64,000 nucleotides of DNA from the NCBI GenBank assembly GCA_051418075.1, contig JBPRGG010000019.1, positions 43,056 to 107,055 on the forward strand, written 5' to 3'. Numbering within the stretch: the first letter of the stretch is position 1; each line of letters begins with the position of its first letter. This DNA is from JBPRGG01 sp051418075 (lineage in GTDB: Bacteria > Bacteroidota > Bacteroidia > Cytophagales > Cyclobacteriaceae). Below, piece after piece: positions 26,635 to 35,258 of the stretch. The notes under the pieces are model-generated. The model worked only from the letters and a program-made list of their open reading frames with translations. It had not been told where the DNA came from and ran no database searches. A program made the position numbers and the translations under genes.

Positions 26635-28152
26635 TTATTGGTTTAATACTGCTTTTATATAAGCATCAGAATTCAGTAATTGTTCTACTGCCATTTGTGA
26701 AAAGGTCAACAGGGTTTGGGGAAAGAAGCTTATAAAAAGTGTAATCAAAGCTAGGAAAATAGATGGCAGTACCAGTAAATAATGTGACTTGAAAAGTTTT
26801 CTCATAGCTAATTTACCAGATATGTTATTTTCTTGATCTGACGGATTTTTTGTCCAAAAAACTTCCTGCCATATCTTGCTCATTGAAAATAAAGTTAATA
26901 GCCCTACCAATAAGGATATGAAAACAATCAAATACTGCTGAGTTTGTAATCCGGCTTTGGCTAAAATAAACTTTCCCCAGAATCCGGAAAGAGGAGGAAT
27001 TCCGGCTAATGAAAAAGCGGCGATGACAAATAGAAATGCAATAAGTGGGAATTTGTCATATACTCCGCCTAATTTTTTAAGTAAAAAATGTCCATTGGTG
27101 ACTTTTACTATACCACTGATCAAGAAGAGGTTGGTTTTAACCAATATATGATGTATAACATAAAAAATCGAACCAGCGATTGCCAAAGGCGTAAATAGAG
27201 CCAGCCCCATGATCATATAGCCAATCTGACTGATGATATGAAAAGAAAGGACTTTTCTAAAGTCGTTTTGAGCAATTGCACCTAATACTCCAACAATCAT
27301 GGTGAGCCCTGAGACTATTAATAACAAGGTATGGGTAAAATGGATATCATGAACAAAAATCAGGGTGAAAAACCTGATATATGCATATACGCCTACTTTT
27401 GTCAGCAAGCCAGCCATCAAACCTGATATGGAAATAGGTGGTGTATGGTATGAAGCTGGCAACCAAAAGAATAATGGAAATACTGCAGCTTTGATCCCGA
27501 AAGCCATAAAAAAGAATAATGCTGCGATATTGAGTAAACTATGATCCGGATGATCATTTATGATTACGGCCAGGTCAGCCATGTTTAAGGTGCCTGTAAG
27601 CTTGTACAATACGCCGATACCTAATAAAAAAAAGCCCGAACCAATAAAATTCAGTACAACATATTTCACTGCTCCTTCCAGTTGGGCTTTATTATTACCC
27701 AATGCCATTAAAACAAAAGAACCCACCAACATCACTTCAAACCAAACATAAAGATTAAAAACATCGCCGGTTAAGAAAGCACCACTGACACCGAATAGCA
27801 TCAGAAAAAAAACAGGAAAGTAGCCACTGGATTTTCTTTCAGCATCAATGTCTTGTAATGAATACCATAAAATAGCAAATGATATTATGGCCGTAATTAA
27901 TATCATCAGCGCGCCAAGCATGTCAGCCACCAGTGTAATGCCAAATGGTGCGGGCCAATTTCCGATCTGCACAACCCTGATTCCTGAATGATATACCTGA
28001 CTAATCAGTAAAATGGCTAAGATGAGATAAAGTGTTGTGAAAGCAATGGCAATACCTTTTTGAATGTTAACCTGATTCCAGAATAGAATACATATTATTC
28101 CGGCAAATAGAAGCGTCAGCAGGATAGAAGAGATAAAGGGAAAATCTATCAT
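26635..28152 (-). CDS. mnhD: Na+/H+ antiporter subunit D (MnhD/MrpD)
   Basis: This 505-residue polytopic protein (about 14 helices) is homologous to the antiporter-like subunits of respiratory complex I. The proton-path blocks are visible: YVWFEVMLVGSFVLMAL (conserved Glu in helix 5) and KAAVFPLFFWLPASYHTPP, followed by GLMAGLLTKVGVYAYIR (conserved Lys). In the family it forms one of the two large ion-translocating modules with MrpA. Gaps to mnhC and mnhE are 3 and 6 bases. Confidence 0.97.
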   Translation of the reverse strand: MIDFPFISSILLTLLFAGIICILFWNQVNIQKGIAIAFTTLYLILAILLISQVYHSGIRVVQIGNWPAPFGITLVADMLGALMILITAIISFAILWYSLQDIDAERKSSGYFPVFFLMLFGVSGAFLTGDVFNLYVWFEVMLVGSFVLMALGNNKAQLEGAVKYVVLNFIGSGFFLLGIGVLYKLTGTLNMADLAVIINDHPDHSLLNIAALFFFMAFGIKAAVFPLFFWLPASYHTPPISISGLMAGLLTKVGVYAYIRFFTLIFVHDIHFTHTLLLIVSGLTMIVGVLGAIAQNDFRKVLSFHIISQIGYMIMGLALFTPLAIAGSIFYVIHHILVKTNLFLISGIVKVTNGHFLLKKLGGVYDKFPLIAFLFVIAAFSLAGIPPLSGFWGKFILAKAGLQTQQYLIVFISLLVGLLTLFSMSKIWQEVFWTKNPSDQENNISGKLAMRKLFKSHYLLVLPSIFLALITLFISFFPQTLLTFSQMAVEQLLNSDAYIKAVLNQ

Positions 28153-28155
28153 TAT

Positions 28156-28509
28156 TTAATCTATTTTATCTGTTGATTTTAAATTGTCCAGGTCTTCTGT
28201 GTGTACATTCTCAAATACTTTTTTTAAAAGAATGATCACAAACAACTGAACTCCAATGGCAATTACGATGGCCGTTAAGGTAAGTGCCTGCGGCAATGGA
28301 TCAGCCATTTCAGTTAAATGATCTGCTCCCTGTTGGTTTAATAATGGGGGTTCGTTTTTGGTAATCCCGGTTACTGTGAAAAGGAAAAAAATAGTGGCAT
28401 ATCCGAACAAATAAATACCGACAATTAACTTGAAAAAGCTTCGGTGAAACATCAGATAAATACTGGCCCAAAAAAGTAAACCAATGATAACAGATAAAAC
28501 AAGGATCAT
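28156..28509 (-). CDS. mnhC: Na+/H+ antiporter subunit C (MnhC/MrpC)
   Basis: The 117-residue, three-helix NuoK-like subunit shows PLPQALTLTAIVIAIGVQ, the conserved block of MrpC, in its third helix. Length is standard. It lies between mnhB and mnhD with 3-base gaps on each side. Confidence 0.96.
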   Translation of the reverse strand: MILVLSVIIGLLFWASIYLMFHRSFFKLIVGIYLFGYATIFFLFTVTGITKNEPPLLNQQGADHLTEMADPLPQALTLTAIVIAIGVQLFVIILLKKVFENVHTEDLDNLKSTDKID

Positions 28510-28512
28510 AAT

Positions 28513-28920
28513 TTATTCTTCAGATAATAAAAATGTAATTTTAAGAACCACTCCTGATACCAGAATTAATACACCCAGATCAAAAATGATGGGCGTACCC
28601 AGTTTGCCAATTATTGGCAATTCTTTTTCCAGCCAAACTCCGGAAAGGTAAGGTAACCCATTCACCATGGAAAATAATCCACTTCCTGATGATAGTAATA
28701 AGCCACATCCAACCAGGAACATGGGTTTAATTCTGAATATACGCATGGTGATTTTATAGCCAAAAGCAATAGAATATAACATAAATGGAACTGATATGAT
28801 CAGACCGGCAATAAATCCTCCACCAGGGTTGTTATGACCTCTGAAAAACATATAAATGGCAAATACCGTGAACAATGGTATCAATATCTTTATGATGGTA
28901 GATAATATTAAGGTTCTCAT
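28513..28920 (-). CDS. mnhB: Na+/H+ antiporter subunit B (MnhB/MrpB)
   Basis: The 135-residue protein has four hydrophobic helices and the family blocks FFRGHNNPGGGFIAGLI and GTPIIFDLGVLILVSG. It overlaps the mnhA stop by four bases (ATGA). It is a separate MrpB, which fits the seven-gene group 1 Mrp layout rather than the fused A-B form. Confidence 0.96.
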   Translation of the reverse strand: MRTLILSTIIKILIPLFTVFAIYMFFRGHNNPGGGFIAGLIISVPFMLYSIAFGYKITMRIFRIKPMFLVGCGLLLSSGSGLFSMVNGLPYLSGVWLEKELPIIGKLGTPIIFDLGVLILVSGVVLKITFLLSEE

Positions 28921-31217
28921 AATTCTGGCTGGTTTGACTTAAATTTCAACAGGGATAAAATACCAAGCATGGTAATTCCCAGCACTGTGATTTCACCCAT
29001 GGTATCCAGGGCCCTGAAATCTACCAGGATTACATTCACTACATTTTCTCCCTTCCCTTTGGGAATACTTTGTTCCAGAAAATATCTTTTCAGGTCTGAG
29101 TCTATTTCTCTGGAAAGCATAGTCAAAGAAATTCCTGTCATTAATAATCCAAACAGGATGGAAAATATCAGGTATTTTGCTCCGACTTTATACTGGGAAA
29201 CCACATATTTCGGTAAACGATGTAATATGATAATAAGCAGGATCAGCGTTAAGGTTTCAGCTAAAAACTGGGTCATGGCTACATCAGGTGCACTAAAAAT
29301 AGCATAGGCAATAGCCAATCCATAGCCAATAATACTTAAAGTGGCTACTACAATTAAGCGGGATTCTGTATTGAATAAGATAATAATGGCTATGATGGCT
29401 AAAAGAAGTATTGCCACTTCGAAAATACCAAGACCTTCCAAAATATCCTTGATGATCAGATCCCCGAAATTTTGCCCTGCTAATAGATAAATCACCAATA
29501 CTGAAAATAAGGTGATGAATATTGCAATGTACTTTCTTAAATAGCCATTCTGGAAAAAGTTGGTTTGTATAGTAGCAATGCTACTGGTACCTTTAATGAC
29601 CTCATTATAGAATTTATCAGCCGATAAGTAGTCAGAAAGGTTGAATTTTTGTTTAAACCCTAAAAAGTATCGTCTGAGGAAGTAAAATATAAAGCCTAGC
29701 ATAATGGTGCCGAGGCTTAACCAAAATACCAGATTGAAACCATGCCATACTTTCAGATGCATGTCAGTGATGGTGCCAAAAACATTTTCAGAAGAAACTA
29801 TGAGCAGTGATTCTATGGTTTTACCTGGTAATATACCCAAAATCAAGGTTAATACCCCTAAAATTACCGGAGGCAAATACATCAGAGGAGGAGTTTCATG
29901 AACGGAATCCAATGGATTTTTTGTTTTGGCAAAAAATACTTTGTATCCTATCAAAATAGTGACTACCGTAAAAAAACTGCTGGAAACGATTAGCAAAATA
30001 AAGAGGATCAAGTCTTGTGGTTGATGCAGCAACGCCTCGTAGAGCATTTCTTTTCCCACAAAGCCTAAGGCTGGTATGATTCCGGCCATTGACAGACAGG
30101 TAGCAATAGCTGCAAAAGCAGTAAAGGGCATTTTTTTCCCTAATCCTGAAAGTTTAGAAGCCAGTCGGGTGCCGGCTTCATGATCTACATTTCCCGCCAC
30201 CATAAATAATCCGCCTTTATAAAATGCATGAGCTAAAACATATAGCAGAGCAGCATTAATTGCCTGGGCGGTTCCAATGCCTATCATCATGAAAAATATA
30301 CTCAAGGCACTAATGGTAGTAAAAGCTAATATCCGTTTTAAGTCATCAGCTATGAAAGCCTTGTAAGCGGCAAAAATCATGGTTGCTCCGCCAAACAACA
30401 TGAGCAATGTGCCCCATAATTCAACATCCTGAAAAACAGGATTGAACCGAAAGGCCAAGTAAACTCCGGCTTTTACCATGGTGGCCGAATGCAAATAAGC
30501 GCTTACCGGAGTGGGGGCAGCCATGGCATTAGGCAACCAAAAATGAAAAGGAAATTGGGCCGACTTGGTAAAACTTCCGGCTAATATTAACAATACTGCA
30601 CCACTAACCAAAGGGTGGTTTTGAATCAGTTCTTTCTTGGTGAAAATTTCCTGAAATTGATAGCTTCCGGTAATAATATTTATAATAATGAAGCCAGCCA
30701 TAAGGGCCAATCCTCCGCCTGCAGTGACTAATAAAGCCTGACGGGCAGCGTGCCTTGATTTTTCTTCTTTATTGGTAAAGCCAATCAGTAAAAATGAACT
30801 TAAACTGGTTAATTCCCAAAAAATAAACAGGCTGATCAGATTGGCTGAGAGCACAACACCTAACATGGATCCCATAAAAAAAAGCAAATACCCGAAAAAC
30901 CTGCCTTCATGGGTATATCCTTTAATATATTTAAGAGCGTATAACAAAACCAAAAAGCCCAAAAAGCTTATAAGCAGGGCAAAAAACAAACTCAAACCAT
31001 CCAGAAAAAAGGTAATATGAATGTTTAAAGCATCTACCCATTCATTTTCCTGGGTAATATAGATACCCTGGGTTACTTCTGGCAGAAATTGGAAAAGATA
31101 ATAATTTATACCACCAGCTAAAATGATTATCAATGCAAAAGCAACAGGTTTGGATTTATCAAAAATAAAAGGAATTACAGCGGCAGTAAAAAAAATAATT
31201 AATATCGCAAGGGCCAT
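28917..31217 (-). CDS. mnhA: Na+/H+ antiporter subunit A (MnhA/MrpA)
   Basis: At 766 residues this is the largest Mrp subunit. The NuoL-like part (about 1-500) includes FWELTSLSSFLLIGF (conserved Glu) and KSAQFPFHFWLPNAM, then PTPVSAYLHSATMVKAG, the Lys/His-rich proton channel. The C-terminal part (about 570-766) holds the MrpA-specific helices with FSAPDVAMTQFLAETLTLI and a final block VDFRALDTMGEITVLGI typical of the NuoJ-like extension. It begins 9 bases after the universal stress protein gene, so that gene leads the operon. Confidence 0.97.
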   Translation of the reverse strand: MALAILIIFFTAAVIPFIFDKSKPVAFALIIILAGGINYYLFQFLPEVTQGIYITQENEWVDALNIHITFFLDGLSLFFALLISFLGFLVLLYALKYIKGYTHEGRFFGYLLFFMGSMLGVVLSANLISLFIFWELTSLSSFLLIGFTNKEEKSRHAARQALLVTAGGGLALMAGFIIINIITGSYQFQEIFTKKELIQNHPLVSGAVLLILAGSFTKSAQFPFHFWLPNAMAAPTPVSAYLHSATMVKAGVYLAFRFNPVFQDVELWGTLLMLFGGATMIFAAYKAFIADDLKRILAFTTISALSIFFMMIGIGTAQAINAALLYVLAHAFYKGGLFMVAGNVDHEAGTRLASKLSGLGKKMPFTAFAAIATCLSMAGIIPALGFVGKEMLYEALLHQPQDLILFILLIVSSSFFTVVTILIGYKVFFAKTKNPLDSVHETPPLMYLPPVILGVLTLILGILPGKTIESLLIVSSENVFGTITDMHLKVWHGFNLVFWLSLGTIMLGFIFYFLRRYFLGFKQKFNLSDYLSADKFYNEVIKGTSSIATIQTNFFQNGYLRKYIAIFITLFSVLVIYLLAGQNFGDLIIKDILEGLGIFEVAILLLAIIAIIILFNTESRLIVVATLSIIGYGLAIAYAIFSAPDVAMTQFLAETLTLILLIIILHRLPKYVVSQYKVGAKYLIFSILFGLLMTGISLTMLSREIDSDLKRYFLEQSIPKGKGENVVNVILVDFRALDTMGEITVLGITMLGILSLLKFKSNQPEL

Positions 31218-31226
31218 GGATCAGGT

Positions 31227-32114
31227 TTAGGTTAAGAGAACATCTAACAGCTTTAAATTATCATTTTTCTTTTTGACTACAAGGGTTGGAATATCTACAA
31301 CTCTGCTGGCAACTTTTTCAGCTATACTGCCTAAAAGTACTGAAGCGGCATTGGTTCTTCCTTTGGAGCCTATGATGAGTAAGTCAGATCCAATACTGCT
31401 GGAATAATCTGAAATACAACTGGCTGTTTCATTCTTTGGGCAAAAGGTGAAGTCGATTTCAATCCGTTTATTTGCATTGCTTTGTTTTAAAAAAGTTTCA
31501 GCCTCTTTTTGAAAAATTACTTTTTGCTTCCGGGTATATGCTTCATAGTCTTTACCGCTTCTTCTGAAATCCGGGGGAATCGAAATCACATGTTGCACCT
31601 TTAATATGGCTCCGGTTTTTGATGTAATTGTTAATGCTTGTTTTAAAGCAAGCATGGAGACTTCTGAAAAATCAATGGCCAGATGGATTTTTTTTATGAT
31701 ATATTCCTTTTGAGATGGCACCAGGAAAACTGAACAGTTTGATGTAGCTACCAGGTTTTCTGGTTTAATCCCGGATTTTCCCGTAACTTTTTTCCGTCCC
31801 AGAAATAACAGATCGGGATTAATTTTCTGGCTTATTTTCATTAAATCCTGGGCAGGGTTTCCTTCTAACACTTCTATTGTATAATCGTCCATGCCCATAT
31901 CGTTCAATTGTGCAGTGAATTCTTCCTGAAGGTCTTCCGTACTTTTTAATTGATTTTCTTGCTTCTGGTCAAATAATCCCAAGCCAGAGGCCACATGAAC
32001 AAAATGTATCCGGCGGACAGGAAAAATACCAGAAAACTTATGAACATAATTGATCAATACACTATCCATTGCTGTTCTGTCCAGCCCAACCAAAAAATGA
32101 TAGTCAGAATCCAT
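31227..32114 (-). CDS. Tandem universal stress protein (two UspA domains)
   Basis: The 295-residue cytoplasmic protein has two Usp folds (about 1-140 and 150-285). The first begins HFLVGLDRTAMDS; the second begins IHLAIDFSEVSMLALKQAL and ends with the nucleotide-binding signature LLIIGSKGRTNAASVLLGS, then SRVVDIPTLVVK. The first domain's loop is less conserved (LLFLGRKKVTGKSGIK), so ATP binding is best supported for the second. Family members bind ATP or metabolites and act under stress. It is encoded 9 bases ahead of mnhA, suggesting a role tied to the antiporter. A 20-bp palindrome lies 28 bases upstream of the start. Confidence 0.92.
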   Translation of the reverse strand: MDSDYHFLVGLDRTAMDSVLINYVHKFSGIFPVRRIHFVHVASGLGLFDQKQENQLKSTEDLQEEFTAQLNDMGMDDYTIEVLEGNPAQDLMKISQKINPDLLFLGRKKVTGKSGIKPENLVATSNCSVFLVPSQKEYIIKKIHLAIDFSEVSMLALKQALTITSKTGAILKVQHVISIPPDFRRSGKDYEAYTRKQKVIFQKEAETFLKQSNANKRIEIDFTFCPKNETASCISDYSSSIGSDLLIIGSKGRTNAASVLLGSIAEKVASRVVDIPTLVVKKKNDNLKLLDVLLT

Positions 32115-32141
32115 GGAACAAATTTTAAAAAATGAAAATTC

Positions 32142-32161
32142 TTAGAATATATATGTTCTAA
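32142..32161. promoter_or_regulatory. Palindromic candidate operator upstream of usp-mnh
   Basis: TTAGAATATATATGTTCTAA is a 20-bp inverted repeat with a single mismatched pair, centred 38 bases upstream of the usp start codon and about 200 bases before the divergent gene at 32348. Size and symmetry fit a dimeric regulator site. No regulator gene adjoins it, so the binding protein is unknown. Confidence 0.45.
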
Positions 32162-32347
32162 CTTAAGTAGCTTCTTTATGTTTTCAGGTCAAAAAGTAAA
32201 ATTAAAGTATGCTCAAATCCAATTCAGGTTTAATGTTTCGTTCTCTAATGCCTCTCTGAATATGCATCATTAAACATATGTGCTTGTCGAAAGTTATTTG
32301 AATAACAAAAATAGATACACTATTGAATCTAAATTTTTTAAACTAAT

Positions 32348-32686
32348 ATGGAAAGAAAAATATTAAACAATAATGAACGAAGTTTTTCCATCAGCGGAAA
32401 CAAAGGCAAAACTGCTGTATTCATTAATAAGATAGCGTCAGCTGATGATCTGAGTTTTTTTTCCTATGGCCAATCACTGGCCCTGAAGGTATCAAAGGAT
32501 GGCGAATCAAACAGCACTTATATTTCAAAATATCAAATGGAAGATGATGCAGGCAGAGTGGCTAAGATTAATGAAACTTACCAGGAGTTTAATGACCTGA
32601 TCATTGAAGTGTATGCTGACAACCCGCTTTTAAGTGCTGATCTGAATTTCAATGTAATCATAGATTACGAAGTGAAACCAATATAA
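32348..32686 (+). CDS. Protein of unknown function, 112 residues
   Basis: No signal peptide or membrane segment is visible. The sequence alternates polar and hydrophobic residues (SFSISGNKGKTAVFINKI, LIIEVYADNPLL, LNFNVIIDYEVKPI), indicating a small all-beta protein. I do not recognise the family. It is a single gene divergent from the usp-mnh operon (233-base spacer) and convergent with the DUF1801 gene (4-base gap, no terminator seen). Confidence 0.7.
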   Translation: MERKILNNNERSFSISGNKGKTAVFINKIASADDLSFFSYGQSLALKVSKDGESNSTYISKYQMEDDAGRVAKINETYQEFNDLIIEVYADNPLLSADLNFNVIIDYEVKPI

Positions 32687-32690
32687 CAAC

Positions 32691-33065
32691 CTATACCAAT
32701 TCCTCTTTCTGATAAACCCTGAGGCCCAGATCAACCATGGATTTTATTTCATCTTCTAATTCTTTTGACAGGTTTTTGATGTGAAAGCAACTTTTTCCTT
32801 TCAGGTATTTTCTTAGCTGAGGGGATAAATGTTCAAATTCTGCAGGATGGGTATAAATAGGGAAAAAATACAACCTTACATCTTTGGCTTTGGCAATAAT
32901 ACTGGCAAAGTACATTCCATCTACTTTCTTTTTTCCCTGCATCACGGGTTTGGTACCTGTGAATTCATATTGATCATCAGTATTTGTTTTCAATTTGAGA
33001 GGAGGAACCTGTTCCTCCAGCATTGAGAGAAGGGTTTGCTGAATATCTGATACTTCTTTTTTCAT
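32691..33065 (-). CDS. DUF1801 family protein (YdhG-like)
   Basis: The 124-residue protein is called from the ATG at 33065 (MKKEVSDIQQTL), 7 bases after the upstream stop; an earlier Met at 33095 would overlap that gene by 23 bases. Family blocks: FTGTKPVMQGKKKVDGMYFA, VRLYFFPIYTHP, LSPQLRKYLKGKSCFHIKNL. DUF1801/YdhG proteins share the frataxin-like iron chaperone fold, but no function is proven for this group. It ends a three-gene unit with a nitrilase and a GH5-like protein. Confidence 0.8.
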   Translation of the reverse strand: MKKEVSDIQQTLLSMLEEQVPPLKLKTNTDDQYEFTGTKPVMQGKKKVDGMYFASIIAKAKDVRLYFFPIYTHPAEFEHLSPQLRKYLKGKSCFHIKNLSKELEDEIKSMVDLGLRVYQKEELV

Positions 33066-33072
33066 AATTATT

Positions 33073-34032
33073 TCATTTGCTTTTTGATTGATCAAGCCAG
33101 GCTACCTTTTGGTCAGGCTGATGGGATCGGCCTATAATTTTATGGTAAAGAGCAGGCTTTCTGGCTTGCAGGTACCTGTTACCTCCAGCCTTATCCAATT
33201 TATCTTTAGTAAGAACCGCCATAGCAAATTGATCGTTTAATTGTCTGCATTCGGTCAGAATATCACCAAATGGATCAATGATCATGGAGCAGCCATTTTT
33301 AAGCTGGTCCTGGTCCATGCCGATCGGATTAGAAAAAACTACATATATGGCATTATCATAAGCCCGGGCGGGCAGCCATTTCATTAGCCAGGACCGACCT
33401 TTTAAGCCATCAAACTCCTGCCGCAGAGAAGTAGGATCAGTTTCACGGTTGTACCAAAGATGAGGGTCTACAAAACCTGCCCCGGGCCGGGTAGATGGAG
33501 TACACATGGTTACATGAGGCATGAAAATAATTTCTGCTCCACTGAGCCGGGTAGCCCGGACATTCTCGATAATGTTGTTGTCATAGCAGATCAGTATGCC
33601 ACAAGTCCAGCCAAAGAAATTGAATAAAGTATATTCATCTCCTGGAGATAAATAAGGACTGATGAATGGATGAATCTTGCGATGCCGGGCCACCAGCCCA
33701 TTTTTATCTACACAAACATAGCTATTGTAAATTCGCTGATCCTGATCTTTTTCAAACAGACCAGCTAAAATAACAATATCATACTTATTAGCCGATTTTA
33801 CCAGTTTTTGAATGGAATCCCCTTCCGGAATTGGTTCAGCTAAAGCTAAAAGCTCAGCGCTGGACAGGTTTTGGGCCACTGTATATCCGGAAATACAACA
33901 CTCGTGAAAAGCTATAAGCCGGACTCCCTGGTTGGATGCAGCCCGGGCCATCTGATCTATAACTGATAAATTATAGGCTTTATCTAGGCTTTTATGTTCA
34001 AATTGTACTGTTGCAATCCGGATGGCCTCCAT
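33073..34032 (-). CDS. Carbon-nitrogen hydrolase (nitrilase superfamily)
   Basis: The 319-residue cytoplasmic enzyme has the complete Glu-Lys-Cys triad: Glu44 in AFHECCISGY, Lys119 in RHRKIHPF and Cys149 in GILICYDNN. These enzymes hydrolyse amides or nitriles through a Cys thioester. The insertion around PHVTMCTPSTRPGAGFVDPH (about 172-191) is larger than in N-carbamoylputrescine amidases, so the subfamily and substrate are unassigned. It starts 8 bases after a GH5-like lipoprotein gene and is followed 7 bases later by the DUF1801 gene. Confidence 0.93.
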   Translation of the reverse strand: MEAIRIATVQFEHKSLDKAYNLSVIDQMARAASNQGVRLIAFHECCISGYTVAQNLSSAELLALAEPIPEGDSIQKLVKSANKYDIVILAGLFEKDQDQRIYNSYVCVDKNGLVARHRKIHPFISPYLSPGDEYTLFNFFGWTCGILICYDNNIIENVRATRLSGAEIIFMPHVTMCTPSTRPGAGFVDPHLWYNRETDPTSLRQEFDGLKGRSWLMKWLPARAYDNAIYVVFSNPIGMDQDQLKNGCSMIIDPFGDILTECRQLNDQFAMAVLTKDKLDKAGGNRYLQARKPALYHKIIGRSHQPDQKVAWLDQSKSK

Positions 34033-34039
34033 AAAAATA

Positions 34040-35131
34040 CTATTTTCCCGTTATTTCCCTGACTTTCCGGAAAAATGCTTTTTTCCTGTTTGAATTGATG
34101 CCCCAATCTACCGGAACACTTTGATAACCTTCCTCAAAACCTTCCTCTTTAGCCCTGAAATCAAAATATCCCCAGGAAGCATAGGCTTGAACCGCATTGA
34201 CCAAATTATTGGTTTCCTGGTCAAAGTCGAAATGGTCATCTTCATTGAAAACGATGGGCATCGTTTTGTAATTTTTAAGTTGCCGGGTTTGATTCACCAT
34301 TTCAGTAATACGGGCCGGATCATGCACTCCGTTGCCATGAATCAGGATAAAATCAGATTCTTTCACTACATTTTCTGAGGGCAGGGTATTTCCATTAAAA
34401 CTGGCCGCCACATACAGAGGTCTGCCCTTATGTTCCTGTTGCTTGATCCGTTGAATCAACTCGTGTATACGATCCTGTTTGATGATATCCTGTTCATATT
34501 TATTGTTGTTACATTCATTGGCTACCTCGATAATGACATTGGTATATCCTTTTTCAAAAATCCAGTCCACCGTATTATCCACCGCCCGAATTACTGAAGC
34601 TTCATCTTTTATTCTTTCATCCTGTCCAAAATAAAAAATGCCCAGGATCACCACCATCCCCAATTGATCTGCCTTATCTATTATCCTGGTCAGTCGGGCC
34701 ATATATTCCGGTTTCAAATCACCATTTTGATCGATGGCGGAATTGAGCCAGGGCTGATTGGCGGAATAGCCAAATGGACTGCCCCCCTGCAGGTTGATGG
34801 TGAAAGCCAGCAGGCCATGATCATACCAATCATCCATTGCTGCTACAAACTCATTGGTGTTACGTTCCGGATCCCATTTTTTAGTATCGGGGTAGTTCCA
34901 GTTTTGCCTGGTTTCAGGGTTTTCATCATCAAAAATGCCTTGTACCATCCGGGAGTTGAATAATAACCCTTCAATTTTGTTCCCCTGCCAGGTTCTGCCG
35001 GCATAAGTAGGTTCACCATTGATAAAAAACTGATCTCCCTTGATTTCAACAATGGTATTACCAGCCTTTGGATTGGAACAACTGCTCATCCATAAGATGG
35101 CAATCATAAAAAAAAAATATTTCTTAATCAT
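34040..35131 (-). CDS. GH5-like glycoside hydrolase, lipoprotein
   Basis: The 363-residue protein has a lipoprotein signal (ILWMSSC, Cys at about residue 18). The rest has the order expected of a clan-A TIM barrel: WYDHGLLAFTINLQGGSP, RIIDKADQLGMVVILGIFYF, NVIIEVANECNN with the presumed acid/base Glu206, and IVFNEDDHF with the presumed nucleophile Glu297. Spacing of the two Glu fits retaining GH5-type enzymes, though the family cannot be fixed by eye. It heads the operon with the nitrilase. The substrate is unknown; a role in cleaving a glycan with amide-linked groups would be speculation. Confidence 0.75.
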   Translation of the reverse strand: MIKKYFFFMIAILWMSSCSNPKAGNTIVEIKGDQFFINGEPTYAGRTWQGNKIEGLLFNSRMVQGIFDDENPETRQNWNYPDTKKWDPERNTNEFVAAMDDWYDHGLLAFTINLQGGSPFGYSANQPWLNSAIDQNGDLKPEYMARLTRIIDKADQLGMVVILGIFYFGQDERIKDEASVIRAVDNTVDWIFEKGYTNVIIEVANECNNNKYEQDIIKQDRIHELIQRIKQQEHKGRPLYVAASFNGNTLPSENVVKESDFILIHGNGVHDPARITEMVNQTRQLKNYKTMPIVFNEDDHFDFDQETNNLVNAVQAYASWGYFDFRAKEEGFEEGYQSVPVDWGINSNRKKAFFRKVREITGK

Positions 35132-35258
35132 CAGGCTTTAAATTTTTTCTATTTACTCTAAAATATAAATTTTCTGGTTTTTATAGTATTAATTGGTACA
35201 AAATATCCGGATCTGGGTCAAACTTTTTCATGGAAAGAAGTTTTATAGAAAAAACTTT

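Noticed and set aside
35193..35258. Upstream start for the Fpg-type gene
   Set aside because: Catalysis needs Pro2 and Glu3 directly after the initiator Met at 35259.
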